A DNA stretch of 64,000 nucleotides from DASRZM01 sp035686365 (GCA_035686365.1 DASRZM010000077.1:7284-71283); one strand, 5' to 3'. Positions 24,985-34,017 are shown, numbered from the stretch's first letter. Numbers and translations are program-made. The notes: a model not told the origin generated them from the sequence alone.

Positions 24985-27900
24985 TCAGGGAACCAGCAGC
25001 GACTCCGCCAGCGCTCCGGCTGCGCGGTTGTCCACCGGCGAGTTGAGCCGGATCATGGCGGCGTCCTCGCGCCGCCACAGCCCGCCGTTGCCACCCGGGT
25101 AGCTCCAGTCCATCGACAGCACGCGCATGCGCTCGGGCGTCAGGAACTGCAGGCGCATGCGGCCGACCTGCTGCGGCACCGGCGGCATCGCCTGCGCATC
25201 GCAGTCCGGGCAGAAGCCGGTGAAGCTGAGCATCGGCAGGTCGGCCACGTCGCCGTCGGGGCCGCTGCCCAGTACCCAGCGGATGGCGCCGTCGCGGTCG
25301 TAGTAGTACACGACCGCACCGGTGACCGCGCCGCGGCGCGTGACCACCACGCCGTAGCCGGACTCGGCCGGCGCGTACCAGGAGCCGGTGGTCTCGAAAC
25401 GCGGCTCGCCCAGCGCGAACACGTGGGCGCGGATGCCCTCCTCGCCCCAGGTGCCGCGCGCGTCGAAGCGCCAGCGCAGCCGCGCCTGCACGTCGGACTC
25501 GAACACAATTTCGATGTCGCCGACCTCGAACACCTCGTTGGGGAATTCGCCGCCGGGCAGCCGGCTGGACAGCAGCCGCGCCGACCAACGCGGACCGGTC
25601 AGCGGCGCCACCGCCAGGTACGCCGTCGGCGTGCCCTCGTCGGTATAGGTGAACCAGGTGATGAACAGCCGGTTGTCGGCGGTGTGGATGTCGATGCCGT
25701 GGCCGGAGCGGTCCGGGATCCACAACCCGCGATAGGGATTGACGCCCAGCTCGATCGCGCCGATGTCGCACAGCGGCTCGCCGCCGTCGACCAGCGTTTG
25801 CGGGCGCGGGGCGCCGCGCAGGTCGATGGGGCCACAGGGCTGTTCCGACGGGTCGACCGCGTCATGGGCAGGCCCGCCCGCCACGGGCACCAGACCCGGC
25901 TCCTTCAAGTCCGTCGGCTGCACCGACGCCGCCAGGAACTCGTCGACCGCGGCGCCAGCCACGCATCCGGAGGCCTCGAGTTCGTCCGTAATGTTGCGGC
26001 CGTCGCGGATCGCGGCGTACAGGTTGCGTCCCTGGTCGGTCACCAGTGGCTGCGCACAGGACAACGGTGGCTGCGGTGGCGGTGTACCGACGACGCGCGC
26101 CAGTTCATCGATCGCGAGCGCATTGGTCGCTTCAACACTCCGTGCACTGCCAAACGGGAAGCCCTGCCAGCTGGAGTCGCGGGCCGAAAGCGTCCCGTCC
26201 ACACGCCACAGCGGCGCCGTGGCGAGCTCATAGGCAAACGTCGAGGCCTCGACCGAACCGGTGCCGCCCTCCTGCTCCAGCGCGGCACGGTCGTTGTCCT
26301 CGTTGACGCTGGAGGCCACGCGCTCGTAGCGCAGCTCTCCTCGGCTCACGACGCCGGGTCCGCAGCAGCCCAGCTCGATGTTACTGCGGCGCACAAGGAG
26401 AGAGCCGTCATTGGCCACGATGCCAGCCGACCCTGCGCCGGGAGTGGCTCCGGCAACTTCGTTGTCCAAGGTGAGGTCCGACAGCATCAGGCTCGCTCCG
26501 GCCGGCACCCGGAACATCCAATCTGGCGTGCCGCTGTCGGACACCGCCAGCACCGTGTGGTTGCCGAACACCGACAACTCGCCATCCACGCGCACCTGCG
26601 CGTCCGCGCCCCCCGCGGAAACGGCTGACGCCCGCTCGAGCCCATCGAACACCCATTCGGTGCGCCCGCCGGCGCCACGCTGCGGCAACCCGCCGGCCGC
26701 CTCGGAATCCACCACGCGGACGACGCCCATGTCCGGTCCGTCGTTGTCGGCCACTTCGAATTCGAAGTCCACGACGCTCGCTGGCGCATTGCCGACGACG
26801 ATGGATACCTGCACTCGGCCCGGCCGCACGCCACGGTCCTCGAGGTCGTCACCGAGTTCGATCTCGATGAAGCGCTCGCCGCCTTCGCCCTCCGACCACG
26901 TGACGGGCCCCTCGAAGGTGATGAAATCGCACTGGATCCCATCGCCGACACAGCTGCTCCAGGTCGCCTCGGCCACCACACCCGCGGCCGGCGCCGCGCG
27001 CTCCAGGCGGATGCGCAGGCGGTCGCCCTCGCCCACCGCCGCCGGCACCGGACCGATCGCGATCACATCCGGCGCCGCGGCCACCACCGCGAACGCCATC
27101 GAGTCGTCGGCGCCACCGACGTCGCCGGCCACGCCTGCCGCATCCTCGTAGCCGCTCCAGGCGCCGTCCTGCCAGTCCACCGGCGTCGCCGGGTCGGCGT
27201 CGAGCGCATGGCCGCTGGCGTCGTCCACGTCCACCGACAGCGCCAGTTCGCCGGCGGCCGTTGCGGTAAAGCCGAAAGCCCAGGTGTCGTCGCGGTAGCG
27301 GCTGCCGGCGATCTGCCAGGCGCCGTCGCCCGGCGCCAGCGTGCCGGTGCCTGCCGTCAGCACCACCTCGGGCGGCAGCGAGCGGACCTGGGCACCCGCG
27401 AAGGCAACCGCCGCACCGGCCTCGTCGCGCACGCGCATCGGCTTGCTGAAGACCAGTTCGGCCCGGTACTCCCGCCCGGCCACCAGCGGCTGCGATATAC
27501 GGTCCGCGAGGGCGCGGCGGCCGGTACCCTGCATCATCCACTTGCGGTCCACGACGACGCGGCCCGCGCTGTCGAGCACGCGTACGCGCTGCAGATGCGG
27601 CGGCCCGGCCATGTGATAGAAGGCGACCAGGTGCGTTTCGGACCAGGCCTCGCGCACGCGGCGCGCCTGCGACTCGGGCAGGATGAATCCGGAGTGGCCG
27701 TCCGGATCGAAGCCGCCATACTGTCGCGCGCCCTGGCTCAGGCTCGGCTCCAGTTCCAGGGTCCAGGCAGGGACCAGGAACTGGTAGGCGAAGTACTCCG
27801 CCGCGACGCCTATGCCGCGGTTGATCGGGTCGGGCACGTCGCGGTACCCGAGCCCCGAGGGAAAACGCTCGCTGCGACTGACCGTGCGATGGTGCCCGTC

Positions 27901-28815
27901 GAGCAAGGCCAGCAGCGCCGACTGGATCCCGTTCAGCCGGGTCCTGCCGGTGTTGGCCGAGAAGAACAGCTGCGAGAAACTGTGGATGTCGATGCCCAGC
28001 CGGATGCGCGAGGCCGGTGCCAGCGCGACGGCGGCCTCGAGCGCACGGTTCTCGGCTTCGCTGTGCACGCCCTGGCCGTGGTAGATCAGCGTATCGGGAT
28101 CCGGCGATGAGCCTCTGGTGTTGACCGAGGTGGCCCAGAACGGCGGATGGTTGCGATTGAGGTCGACACCGCGCAGGTGGTCACCGAAGCTGCCCAGATC
28201 CTGGTCCGCGCCGCGCATGTTCTTGCGTCGCATGCGCCCGTCGCGCGGCCACGTATCGGGCACGAACGGGTCGCGGCCGACCACCACCCGGTTCGGGAAC
28301 CGCTCGGTCTGCAGCCGGCCGTCGACGTTGTGGACGGGCACGATCACCAGCCGGGTGTGGTCGAGCAGGTAGCGCACGAGGCCCCGGTCGGTTGCACCCT
28401 GGACCATGCGCTCGACCAGCCCGACGGAGACTTCCGGAGCCGCCCACTCGCGCGCGTGGGTCGCGGCATTGATCAGGAACGCCGCCTCGGGCCGGCCGTC
28501 GCCGTCTACACCGTCGGCATCGCTGACCACGTAGGCATACAGCAGCCGCCCCTGCCCCTGGGTGGTCCCGACCACATGCGCGGCCAGGTCGTCGGAGGCC
28601 ATCGCCAGCGACTGCAGCCGCGCGTGCAGGCTGGCATGGTCGCGGAATCCCTCCACCGGCGTCAGCGAGGCCACCGCGATCGGGACCGGGAAGTTCAGCG
28701 GCAGCTGGTCGGGCCCGCTGGCGGTCTCGGTGTACTCGACGATGCGCTGTGCGCCCGCCGCGGTGGCGACCAGCGCGGCGAAGACCGCCAACAAGTACCG
28801 CGCCGGCCGCCTCAC
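24985..28815 (-). CDS. Large secreted M14 zinc carboxypeptidase with beta-rich C-terminal domains
   Basis: A 1,276-residue exported protein. The signal peptide ends near residue 23. The catalytic domain, about 40-370, has zinc-ligand motif HAREWAAPE near 119, the second ligand histidine in DIHSFSQLF near 277 and the catalytic glutamate in WTLELEPS near 355, so an active carboxypeptidase is expected. The middle part is a string of beta-sandwich-like segments with Calx-beta features (EGDRLRIRLE, FEFEVADNDGPD). A right-handed beta-helix-like stretch follows (about 740-960). The last 230 residues (GLWIPDRSGHGIDIHTADN, WVLGSGPDGD) resemble a C-terminal module common in secreted xanthomonad proteins. 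GTG 28815 overlaps the upstream gene (GTGA). Confidence 0.85.
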   Translation of the reverse strand: MRRPARYLLAVFAALVATAAGAQRIVEYTETASGPDQLPLNFPVPIAVASLTPVEGFRDHASLHARLQSLAMASDDLAAHVVGTTQGQGRLLYAYVVSDADGVDGDGRPEAAFLINAATHAREWAAPEVSVGLVERMVQGATDRGLVRYLLDHTRLVIVPVHNVDGRLQTERFPNRVVVGRDPFVPDTWPRDGRMRRKNMRGADQDLGSFGDHLRGVDLNRNHPPFWATSVNTRGSSPDPDTLIYHGQGVHSEAENRALEAAVALAPASRIRLGIDIHSFSQLFFSANTGRTRLNGIQSALLALLDGHHRTVSRSERFPSGLGYRDVPDPINRGIGVAAEYFAYQFLVPAWTLELEPSLSQGARQYGGFDPDGHSGFILPESQARRVREAWSETHLVAFYHMAGPPHLQRVRVLDSAGRVVVDRKWMMQGTGRRALADRISQPLVAGREYRAELVFSKPMRVRDEAGAAVAFAGAQVRSLPPEVVLTAGTGTLAPGDGAWQIAGSRYRDDTWAFGFTATAAGELALSVDVDDASGHALDADPATPVDWQDGAWSGYEDAAGVAGDVGGADDSMAFAVVAAAPDVIAIGPVPAAVGEGDRLRIRLERAAPAAGVVAEATWSSCVGDGIQCDFITFEGPVTWSEGEGGERFIEIELGDDLEDRGVRPGRVQVSIVVGNAPASVVDFEFEVADNDGPDMGVVRVVDSEAAGGLPQRGAGGRTEWVFDGLERASAVSAGGADAQVRVDGELSVFGNHTVLAVSDSGTPDWMFRVPAGASLMLSDLTLDNEVAGATPGAGSAGIVANDGSLLVRRSNIELGCCGPGVVSRGELRYERVASSVNEDNDRAALEQEGGTGSVEASTFAYELATAPLWRVDGTLSARDSSWQGFPFGSARSVEATNALAIDELARVVGTPPPQPPLSCAQPLVTDQGRNLYAAIRDGRNITDELEASGCVAGAAVDEFLAASVQPTDLKEPGLVPVAGGPAHDAVDPSEQPCGPIDLRGAPRPQTLVDGGEPLCDIGAIELGVNPYRGLWIPDRSGHGIDIHTADNRLFITWFTYTDEGTPTAYLAVAPLTGPRWSARLLSSRLPGGEFPNEVFEVGDIEIVFESDVQARLRWRFDARGTWGEEGIRAHVFALGEPRFETTGSWYAPAESGYGVVVTRRGAVTGAVVYYYDRDGAIRWVLGSGPDGDVADLPMLSFTGFCPDCDAQAMPPVPQQVGRMRLQFLTPERMRVLSMDWSYPGGNGGLWRREDAAMIRLNSPVDNRAAGALAESLLVP

Positions 28816-29933
28816 CGACGCAGCTCCCGCCGCGCGGCGCCGGGCAGGCGCGGATCCGCTGCCAGCCGCTGCAGCGCTTCGCGCGCCGCTGGCGAAGCCT
28901 CCAATCGCAGCGCCAGCGCCGCATGGGCCAGCGCCTTGGCGTTGTCGGTGCGTGCAGCCGCGCGCTCGATGCGTTGCACCCGGTCCGCCGCCGGCATGCG
29001 CGCGAGCGCCGCGGCAGCCGATGGGCCCAGGGCATCGTCGGCCAGCCACGCCTCCAGGCGTGCCTGTGCTTCGGGATCCGCCACGGCCAGGTCGGCCATG
29101 GCGAGCACCGCGGAGGACGCCAGGCCCTCCTGCGCCGTGAGTTCGTCCAGAATCCGCCGCGCGGTCTCCGCGGGCAACTGCACGGGAATCGAGGCGATCA
29201 ACTCCAGGGCCCGGGCCTGCTCGACGACCGCCAGCGCGGCGCGGTAGATGCCCTCCCCTGGCGCACGCGTCGCCAGCACGTGCAGCACCTGGGCGGGAAG
29301 CTGCGCGGCGCCGCCGCCCAGCTCCAGTGCGATCAGTGCATCGACCACCGGTACTGGCGCGAGCGACACCGCCTCGGCCAACCGTGCCGGCGCCTCGCCG
29401 CCCTCCGAGGCCGCGGCTCGCACGGCCGCCACGGGATCAGCATCCAGGCGCCTGCCCCAGTCGCGGCGCTGCAGCGTCTGCGTCCGCAATGCCAGCGCGT
29501 CGCTCGCCATCCCACCGGGGTCGGCCAGCGGCATCAACCACTGTCCAGCCGACTCCTCGTGCGGGCGCCACGCGCGCACGGGTCTGCCGGCCAGGTAGGT
29601 GAACACCGGCAGGGACCGGTCGGCCGCCGGATCCGATGCCAGTGCCTGCAGCAAGACGGCCAGGGCCAGTTCGTACTCGGCCACCGGCGCCGAGTCGAGC
29701 TCGCCATCGAGCGCCGCGACCAGGACCTGGCCGCCTTCGGCCGCATGGATCGACGCCCAGCGCTGGGCCCTGATGGCGGCTGCACGCCCGATCTCCGGCA
29801 GGCGGTCGGGCGCGACCACCACGGCGCCAGGCGGCAGCTCCTGTGGCGACATCGAGGCCACCGGCTGCACCAGTCCCAGCGCCAGCGCGAGCGCCAGCCC
29901 CGGCAGGATTCGCGTGAACGGTCCGGAACGCAT
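28812..29933 (-). CDS. Exported alanine-rich protein with HEAT-like helical repeats
   Basis: I do not recognise a named family. The 373 residues begin with a signal peptide (LPGLALALALGLVQPVASM). Residues 30-130 are mixed. From about 150 the chain is a run of short amphipathic helices rich in alanine and leucine (LDADPVAAVRAAASEG, PAAREALQRLAADPRLPG), like HEAT/PBS repeats that form protein-binding solenoids. It overlaps the carboxypeptidase gene by GTGA, so the two are co-translated and may act together at the surface or in the periplasm, for example as scaffold or inhibitor of the protease; this is inference. No Shine-Dalgarno precedes ATG 29933. Confidence 0.7.
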   Translation of the reverse strand: MRSGPFTRILPGLALALALGLVQPVASMSPQELPPGAVVVAPDRLPEIGRAAAIRAQRWASIHAAEGGQVLVAALDGELDSAPVAEYELALAVLLQALASDPAADRSLPVFTYLAGRPVRAWRPHEESAGQWLMPLADPGGMASDALALRTQTLQRRDWGRRLDADPVAAVRAAASEGGEAPARLAEAVSLAPVPVVDALIALELGGGAAQLPAQVLHVLATRAPGEGIYRAALAVVEQARALELIASIPVQLPAETARRILDELTAQEGLASSAVLAMADLAVADPEAQARLEAWLADDALGPSAAAALARMPAADRVQRIERAAARTDNAKALAHAALALRLEASPAAREALQRLAADPRLPGAARRELRR

Positions 29934-29939
29934 GCAGCC

Positions 29940-29945
29940 AGTATA
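29940..29945 (-). promoter_or_regulatory. -10 element TATACT placing initiation at the ATG (leaderless candidate)
   Basis: On the minus strand TATACT ends seven bases before ATG 29933, so transcription would start at or next to the A of the start codon. The absence of a ribosome-binding site fits a leaderless mRNA. A -35 hexamer is weak (TGCAAT-like, spacing about 19). Confidence 0.45.
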
Positions 29946-30097
29946 GACCGTCGGTTTCGGGCGAATTGCACCGCCTCTCGCGCGGCTGCCGCCGCGCGAC
30001 CCCTCCCCGACCCTCCCCTTTCGCCTCCGGCGAAAAGGGAGGGAGAAAATCGATTGCGTTCGGCAGAACGGGACCTGAGCCCGGTTCCACCGAAGCC

Positions 30098-30405
30098 GCG
30101 CTCTCAGACCCCTTGAGTCAAGGGGGCGATCCCTTGCGCAGCAAGGGATGGGGTTGTGGGAGCACTACCGACGTCCGGTCGGAGCCGAACGTACGGGACA
30201 AGGCGGGACCCGCGCGCGCGCCCGATCCGTCGGCGCAGCCGACGGATCGGGATGTGGAGGAATTACAGTCGCAGATCCGGAGCGCACCGGATCCCCGCAC
30301 CCACTCAACCGCCGCGCCGCTCTCAGCCCCCTTGAGTCAAGGGGGCGATCCGCCGGCGCAGCCGACGGATGGGGAATGTGGAGGAATTACAGCCGCAGGT
30401 ACGGA
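30098..30405. repeat. Three degenerate direct copies of a palindrome-bearing repeat, in a gene-free gap
   Basis: The 491 bases between 29,934 and 30,425 hold no gene. Copies lie at about 30,098-30,185, 30,222-30,285 (partial) and 30,318-30,405. A full unit has CTCTCAG, then CCTTGAGTCAAGG (palindromic), GGGCGATCC, a variable palindrome (TTGCGCAGCAAGG in copy 1, GATCCGTCGGCGCAGCCGAC in copy 2, CCGCCGGCGCAGCCGACGG in copy 3), then a GGGATGTGGAGGAATTACAG-type tail ending in GGAGCG. Copies 1 and 3 are about 219 bases apart. The remainder (30,000-30,050) has a CCCTTTCGCC/GGCGAAAAGGG-type hairpin with T-poor flank. Confidence 0.8.
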
Positions 30406-30425
30406 GCGTGCCGCGCAGGCCCACC

Positions 30426-31325
30426 TCAGTAGGCACATTGAAAATAGATCACATCCTCCGTATTCAACGCGACCGCCTGCCCCAGGCTGATCGTGCCGAC
30501 CTTGCGAAGATGGATCTCATCGCGGTGCAGGCGCAGTTCTTCGTCTTCGCCGAGCTTGACGTAGGTGCCGTTGGTGGAACGGTCCGAAAGGACGAAGTAG
30601 CCGCGCTTGTACTCGATCATCGCGTGCTGGCGGCTCACCCAGTCGGCATCGACCACCAGCGCATTGGTCGCGTCGCGGCCCATGATGACCGGCTCCATGC
30701 GCTCGTTGAGCTCGATCACGCGGCCCCGGTAGCGCAGGGTCAGCTTCTTGTTTTCCTCGCCGGTGTCGTCCACGCGGATGGCGCGCTGCACCGTGGTGAT
30801 GTTGGAGGTGTCCTCCTGCCAGATCACGTCCACGATCTCGATCGGCAGCAGCTTGCCCGAGACCCGAGCGCGGCCCAGGCTGCGCGTTCGCAGGTTGCCG
30901 CTGCCGGTCAGGCCCTTGATGGTCACGGCCGTGGTGACGATCTGCTCGCGCTTGGCCAGGGTGGTCATGCGCGCGGCGGTGTTGACCGCATCGCCGTAGA
31001 CATCGCCGTCCTCGACCAGGCACTCGCCATGGTGCAGGCCGACCCGGATCGCGATGTTGTCCTTGACGAAGCCCGGGTCGTGCGCCAGCCGGCGGTGCAT
31101 CTCGCAGGCCGCCAGCACACCCTGCAGCGCGCCGGGAAGCGTGCACATGATCTCGTCGCCGATGGTCTTGATGACCTTGCCACCGTGGCGCACGCACACT
31201 TCCGACAGTGCGTCGAGCACCGCGGCGATCAGCCGGCGCGCCTCGACGTCGCCGCGCAGCTCGAACAGACGCGTGCTGCCGCTGACGTCGGCGAAGAGGA
31301 TGGTGAGCGAGGTGGATTGGCTCAT
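30426..31325 (-). CDS. Class III adenylate/guanylate cyclase with C-terminal FHA domain
   Basis: A 299-residue cytoplasmic protein. Residues 5-170 form a class III cyclase domain with metal-binding D13 (LFADVSGST) and D57 (KTIGDEIM), plus DVYGDAVNTAARM near 107-119 with the transition-state asparagine and arginine. Residues about 205-290 form an FHA domain (IMGRDATNALVV, SRQHAMIE, STNGTYVK), which binds phosphothreonine. So cyclic-nucleotide synthesis may be tied to a Ser/Thr kinase signal; no such kinase is adjacent. There is no membrane segment. Unusually the FHA domain is C-terminal to the cyclase. Substrate (ATP or GTP) cannot be decided here. Confidence 0.92.
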   Translation of the reverse strand: MSQSTSLTILFADVSGSTRLFELRGDVEARRLIAAVLDALSEVCVRHGGKVIKTIGDEIMCTLPGALQGVLAACEMHRRLAHDPGFVKDNIAIRVGLHHGECLVEDGDVYGDAVNTAARMTTLAKREQIVTTAVTIKGLTGSGNLRTRSLGRARVSGKLLPIEIVDVIWQEDTSNITTVQRAIRVDDTGEENKKLTLRYRGRVIELNERMEPVIMGRDATNALVVDADWVSRQHAMIEYKRGYFVLSDRSTNGTYVKLGEDEELRLHRDEIHLRKVGTISLGQAVALNTEDVIYFQCAY

Positions 31326-31373
31326 GCCGGCCGAATGATAGGCAATCGCGGCCGCCCCGTCACCGTGCCGGGC

Positions 31374-33659
31374 TCAATCGGCCCCGGGGAGCGATCGGGC
31401 CGCCGCGACGATGTCGGCCTCCGAGGGCAGTACCAGCAAGGCGGCGGCGGCCAATGGCGTATAGGTATCGGCCCCGGACACGCGCCGCAACGGCAGCTCG
31501 CCCAGGCCCGCCTCCACCAGCGCCGTGATCACGCCCTCGCCCACGCCCGCCGAGTGCCGCCCCTCGTCGACCACCAGCACTCGCGCGCAGTCGCCGGCCA
31601 GCCGCGCGATCGCCGATTCGTTGAGCGGGACCAGCCAGCGCAGGTCCACGACGCGGACGTGCCATCCCAGCTCGGACTGGATCGTGCGCGCGGCGCGCAG
31701 GCTCATCGGCACGCCGTTGCCGAAGGTGAAGACCACGAGGTCGCGGGCCTCGGCCGCGTACACGCGCGGCTCCCCGGGGACCAGCGCCTGGTCCGGTGCC
31801 GGGTACGGAAACAGCCATTGGCCGTCGCCGGGCTCGTGCAGGTCCTTGCTCATGTACAGCGCGATCGGCTCCAGGAACACGCACACGCGTCCGTCCACAC
31901 GGGCCATGGCGGCCAGCGTGCGCAGCATCGCGGCCGCGTCGTCGCCGCGGCTGGGGCAGCCCACCACCAGGCCGGGGACGTCGCGCAGGGCCGCAATCGA
32001 GTTGTCGTTGTGGAAATGGCCGCCGAAGCCGCGCTGGTAGCCGAGCCCGGCGATGCGGACCACCATCGGATTCCGGTACTGGTCGCCGGAGAAGAACTGC
32101 AGCGAACAGGCCTCGCCACGGATCTGGTCGCAGGCGTTGTGGAAATAGGCCAGGTACTGGATCTCCGGCACCGGCAGCATGCCCATGTTGGCGAAGCCCT
32201 GGGCCAGGCCCAGGATGATGGTCTCGTCCAGCAGCGTATTGAACACGCGGGCGCCGCGGAAGGCCTTGTGCAGGCCCTTGGTGACCGTGTAGACCCCCCC
32301 CTTCTGGGCCACGTCCTCGCCGAACAGCAGCGCCTGGGGGTACTTGCACATCAGGTCGAACAGCGCCTGGTTGATCTGCACGGCCAGGTGCTTCGGCGGC
32401 TGGCGTTCGGGCAGGCGCTCCTCCCCGCCGAATGCAGCGATACGGGCATCGCGGAAGTCGGCGCGCTGCGCCTCGGCGGCGACTTCGGCGGGCGTGTTCG
32501 GTGCCAGCGGGGCGACCACGGCCTCCAGCGTCTGCAGCCTGGGCCGCCGATCGGCCTCCTCGGCGGCGGCAAAGCAGCGACGGCGGATCGCCTCGTAGGT
32601 CTCCAGCAGTCCGTGTGCGTCGTCCAGCCCTGCCGCCAGCGCGATGCGCGCGGACACCAGCAGGGGGTCGCCCAGCTCCACCGAGACCAGCTCCTCGATC
32701 GGCCGCCACTCGATTTCGAAATCGGTACCGGCGTGGCCCATGACCCGCGTGGTGCGCAGGTGCAGGAAGGTCGGGCGCCGGGTGCTCCGGCAATGGTCGA
32801 CCGCCGCCGCGACCTGCGCATAGCCGGCGGCCAGGTCCAGGCCGTCGGCATAGAAGTAGTCCAGGTCCCGGCGCATCGCGAAGCCGCGTTCGATCCAGCC
32901 GCCGGGGGTCTTGACCGAGATGCCGATGCCGTTGTCCTCGCACACGAACAGGACCGGCGCCGGCAGCTGCTGGTAGGCGGTCCACTGCGCGGCATTGAAT
33001 GCGCACTGCGCCGTGGCGTGGTTGGTCGAGGCATCGCCGAAGGAGCAGATCGCAATCGAGTCCTCCGGCACCGGCAGCCGGTGGCCGATGCGGCGCGCCT
33101 GTTCGATCGCCAGCGCCGTGCCCAGTGCCTTGGGCAGGTGCGAGGCGATGGTCGAGGTCTGCGGCAGCACCCACAGCGGCTTGCTGCCCCAGACCTTGTG
33201 GCGCCCGCCCGAGGCCGGATCCTCGGCGCTGGCAGCGAAACTCAGTGCCGAATCCATCACCGGGTCGATGCCCGGCAGCTTGCGCGAACGCTCGGCCATG
33301 AACCCGCCGGAGCGGTAGTGCAGGAACGCCGGATCGGTGTGGCGGGCGAGCCGCGCCACCATGGCATTGCCTTCGTGGCCGCTGGATCCGATCGTGTAGA
33401 AGACCTTGTTCTGCACGCGCAGCACGCGCGCCATCAGGTCCAGGTGACGGCTGATGAGCTGCGACTCGAACAGCTCGCGGAAGTCGGCCACGGTGCAGGC
33501 GCTGCCGGGGAGCACCGGCGCGTCCTCGCGCGGTCGGGGCACGGCGTCGCCATTCCAGCCCTTGACGAACTCCACGAAATTCCGGTCCACGACCTCGGCG
33601 CGGTTGAAGCCCTTGCGCCAGCCGGGAATGGGTTCGGCGGAATTCGGATTGGCTGCCAT
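31374..33659 (-). CDS. Fused alpha/beta 2-oxoacid dehydrogenase E1 component
   Basis: A 761-residue protein joining both E1 chains. The alpha part (about 60-390) has the thiamine-diphosphate motif FGDASTNHATAQ near 206 through CEDNGIGIS near 238. The beta part (about 425-755) has LFGEDVAQKGGVY, NTLLDETIILGLAQGFA and a transketolase C-terminal region from about 620 (VVDLRWLVPLNES). It decarboxylates a 2-oxoacid, most likely branched-chain or pyruvate-like, and hands the acyl group to an E2 lipoyl enzyme. No E2 or E3 gene is in the window, so the complex must be completed elsewhere. ATG 33659 starts it; a palindrome-rich gap lies upstream. Confidence 0.9.
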   Translation of the reverse strand: MAANPNSAEPIPGWRKGFNRAEVVDRNFVEFVKGWNGDAVPRPREDAPVLPGSACTVADFRELFESQLISRHLDLMARVLRVQNKVFYTIGSSGHEGNAMVARLARHTDPAFLHYRSGGFMAERSRKLPGIDPVMDSALSFAASAEDPASGGRHKVWGSKPLWVLPQTSTIASHLPKALGTALAIEQARRIGHRLPVPEDSIAICSFGDASTNHATAQCAFNAAQWTAYQQLPAPVLFVCEDNGIGISVKTPGGWIERGFAMRRDLDYFYADGLDLAAGYAQVAAAVDHCRSTRRPTFLHLRTTRVMGHAGTDFEIEWRPIEELVSVELGDPLLVSARIALAAGLDDAHGLLETYEAIRRRCFAAAEEADRRPRLQTLEAVVAPLAPNTPAEVAAEAQRADFRDARIAAFGGEERLPERQPPKHLAVQINQALFDLMCKYPQALLFGEDVAQKGGVYTVTKGLHKAFRGARVFNTLLDETIILGLAQGFANMGMLPVPEIQYLAYFHNACDQIRGEACSLQFFSGDQYRNPMVVRIAGLGYQRGFGGHFHNDNSIAALRDVPGLVVGCPSRGDDAAAMLRTLAAMARVDGRVCVFLEPIALYMSKDLHEPGDGQWLFPYPAPDQALVPGEPRVYAAEARDLVVFTFGNGVPMSLRAARTIQSELGWHVRVVDLRWLVPLNESAIARLAGDCARVLVVDEGRHSAGVGEGVITALVEAGLGELPLRRVSGADTYTPLAAAALLVLPSEADIVAAARSLPGAD

Positions 33660-33708
33660 TCTGTTTCCACCGGCCTGCGCGGTGCTACCGCCCGCGCCTA
33701 CGAAGCGT

Positions 33709-33977
33709 CCGTTCGCCCTGAGGTATCGAAGGGTGAACGGCCCCGGACCACTGCCGCCCGATCCTTGTGTCCACTGCCCAGCAGCCTGTTGAAAAACGAT
33801 CGTCCTGACCGCTTTTCAAGTCGCGAGTCCGGCACAGGTCCGGACTCGCTCACGGTGAATCAAGCGCTTGTGCGCTTGCTTCGCCGCGCCGCCATCCATG
33901 GCGGCGACTAGCAGGCTGTTTTTCAACAGCCTGCTAGAGGCGCGCCGTTCGTACTTCGATACCTCACCACGAACGGC
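33709..33977. repeat. Nested inverted-repeat element containing multi-hairpin copy B
   Basis: This fills most of the gene-free 33,660-34,017. Outer palindromes: CCGTTCGCCCT (33709-33719)/AGGGTGAACGG (33730-33740) and GCCGTTCGT (33944-33952)/ACGAACGGC (33969-33977); their loops (GAGGTATCGA and TTCGATACCTC) are complementary to each other. Inner arms: TGTTGAAAAAC (33786-33796) and GTTTTTCAACA (33918-33928). Core copy B: hairpin 1 at 33824-33848, hairpin 2 CAAGCGC/GCGCTTG at 33861-33878, hairpin 3 CGCCGCCAT/ATGGCGGCG at 33887-33906. A 12-bp palindrome TAGCAGGCTGTT/AACAGCCTGCTA (33909-33936) follows. No ORF with family features is present. Confidence 0.85.
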
Positions 33978-34017
33978 TTGCGAGCTCGAGGCCGATCTGC
34001 GCGGCCGCTCTCCCCGC

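Noticed and set aside
24985..29049. Carboxypeptidase start upstream of 28815
   Set aside because: The frame is open to 29049 but that part is antisense-like over the HEAT-repeat gene. GTG 28815 begins a clean signal peptide and overlaps the upstream stop.
30098..30405. CRISPR-like array
   Set aside because: Only three copies with irregular spacing (124 and 95 bases) and differing lengths, internal palindromes instead of unique spacers, and no cas gene nearby.
30369..33911. Open frame of 1,180 codons on the plus strand
   Set aside because: Antisense to the FHA-cyclase and E1 genes and runs into the palindromic gap; no domain signature or ribosome-binding site.
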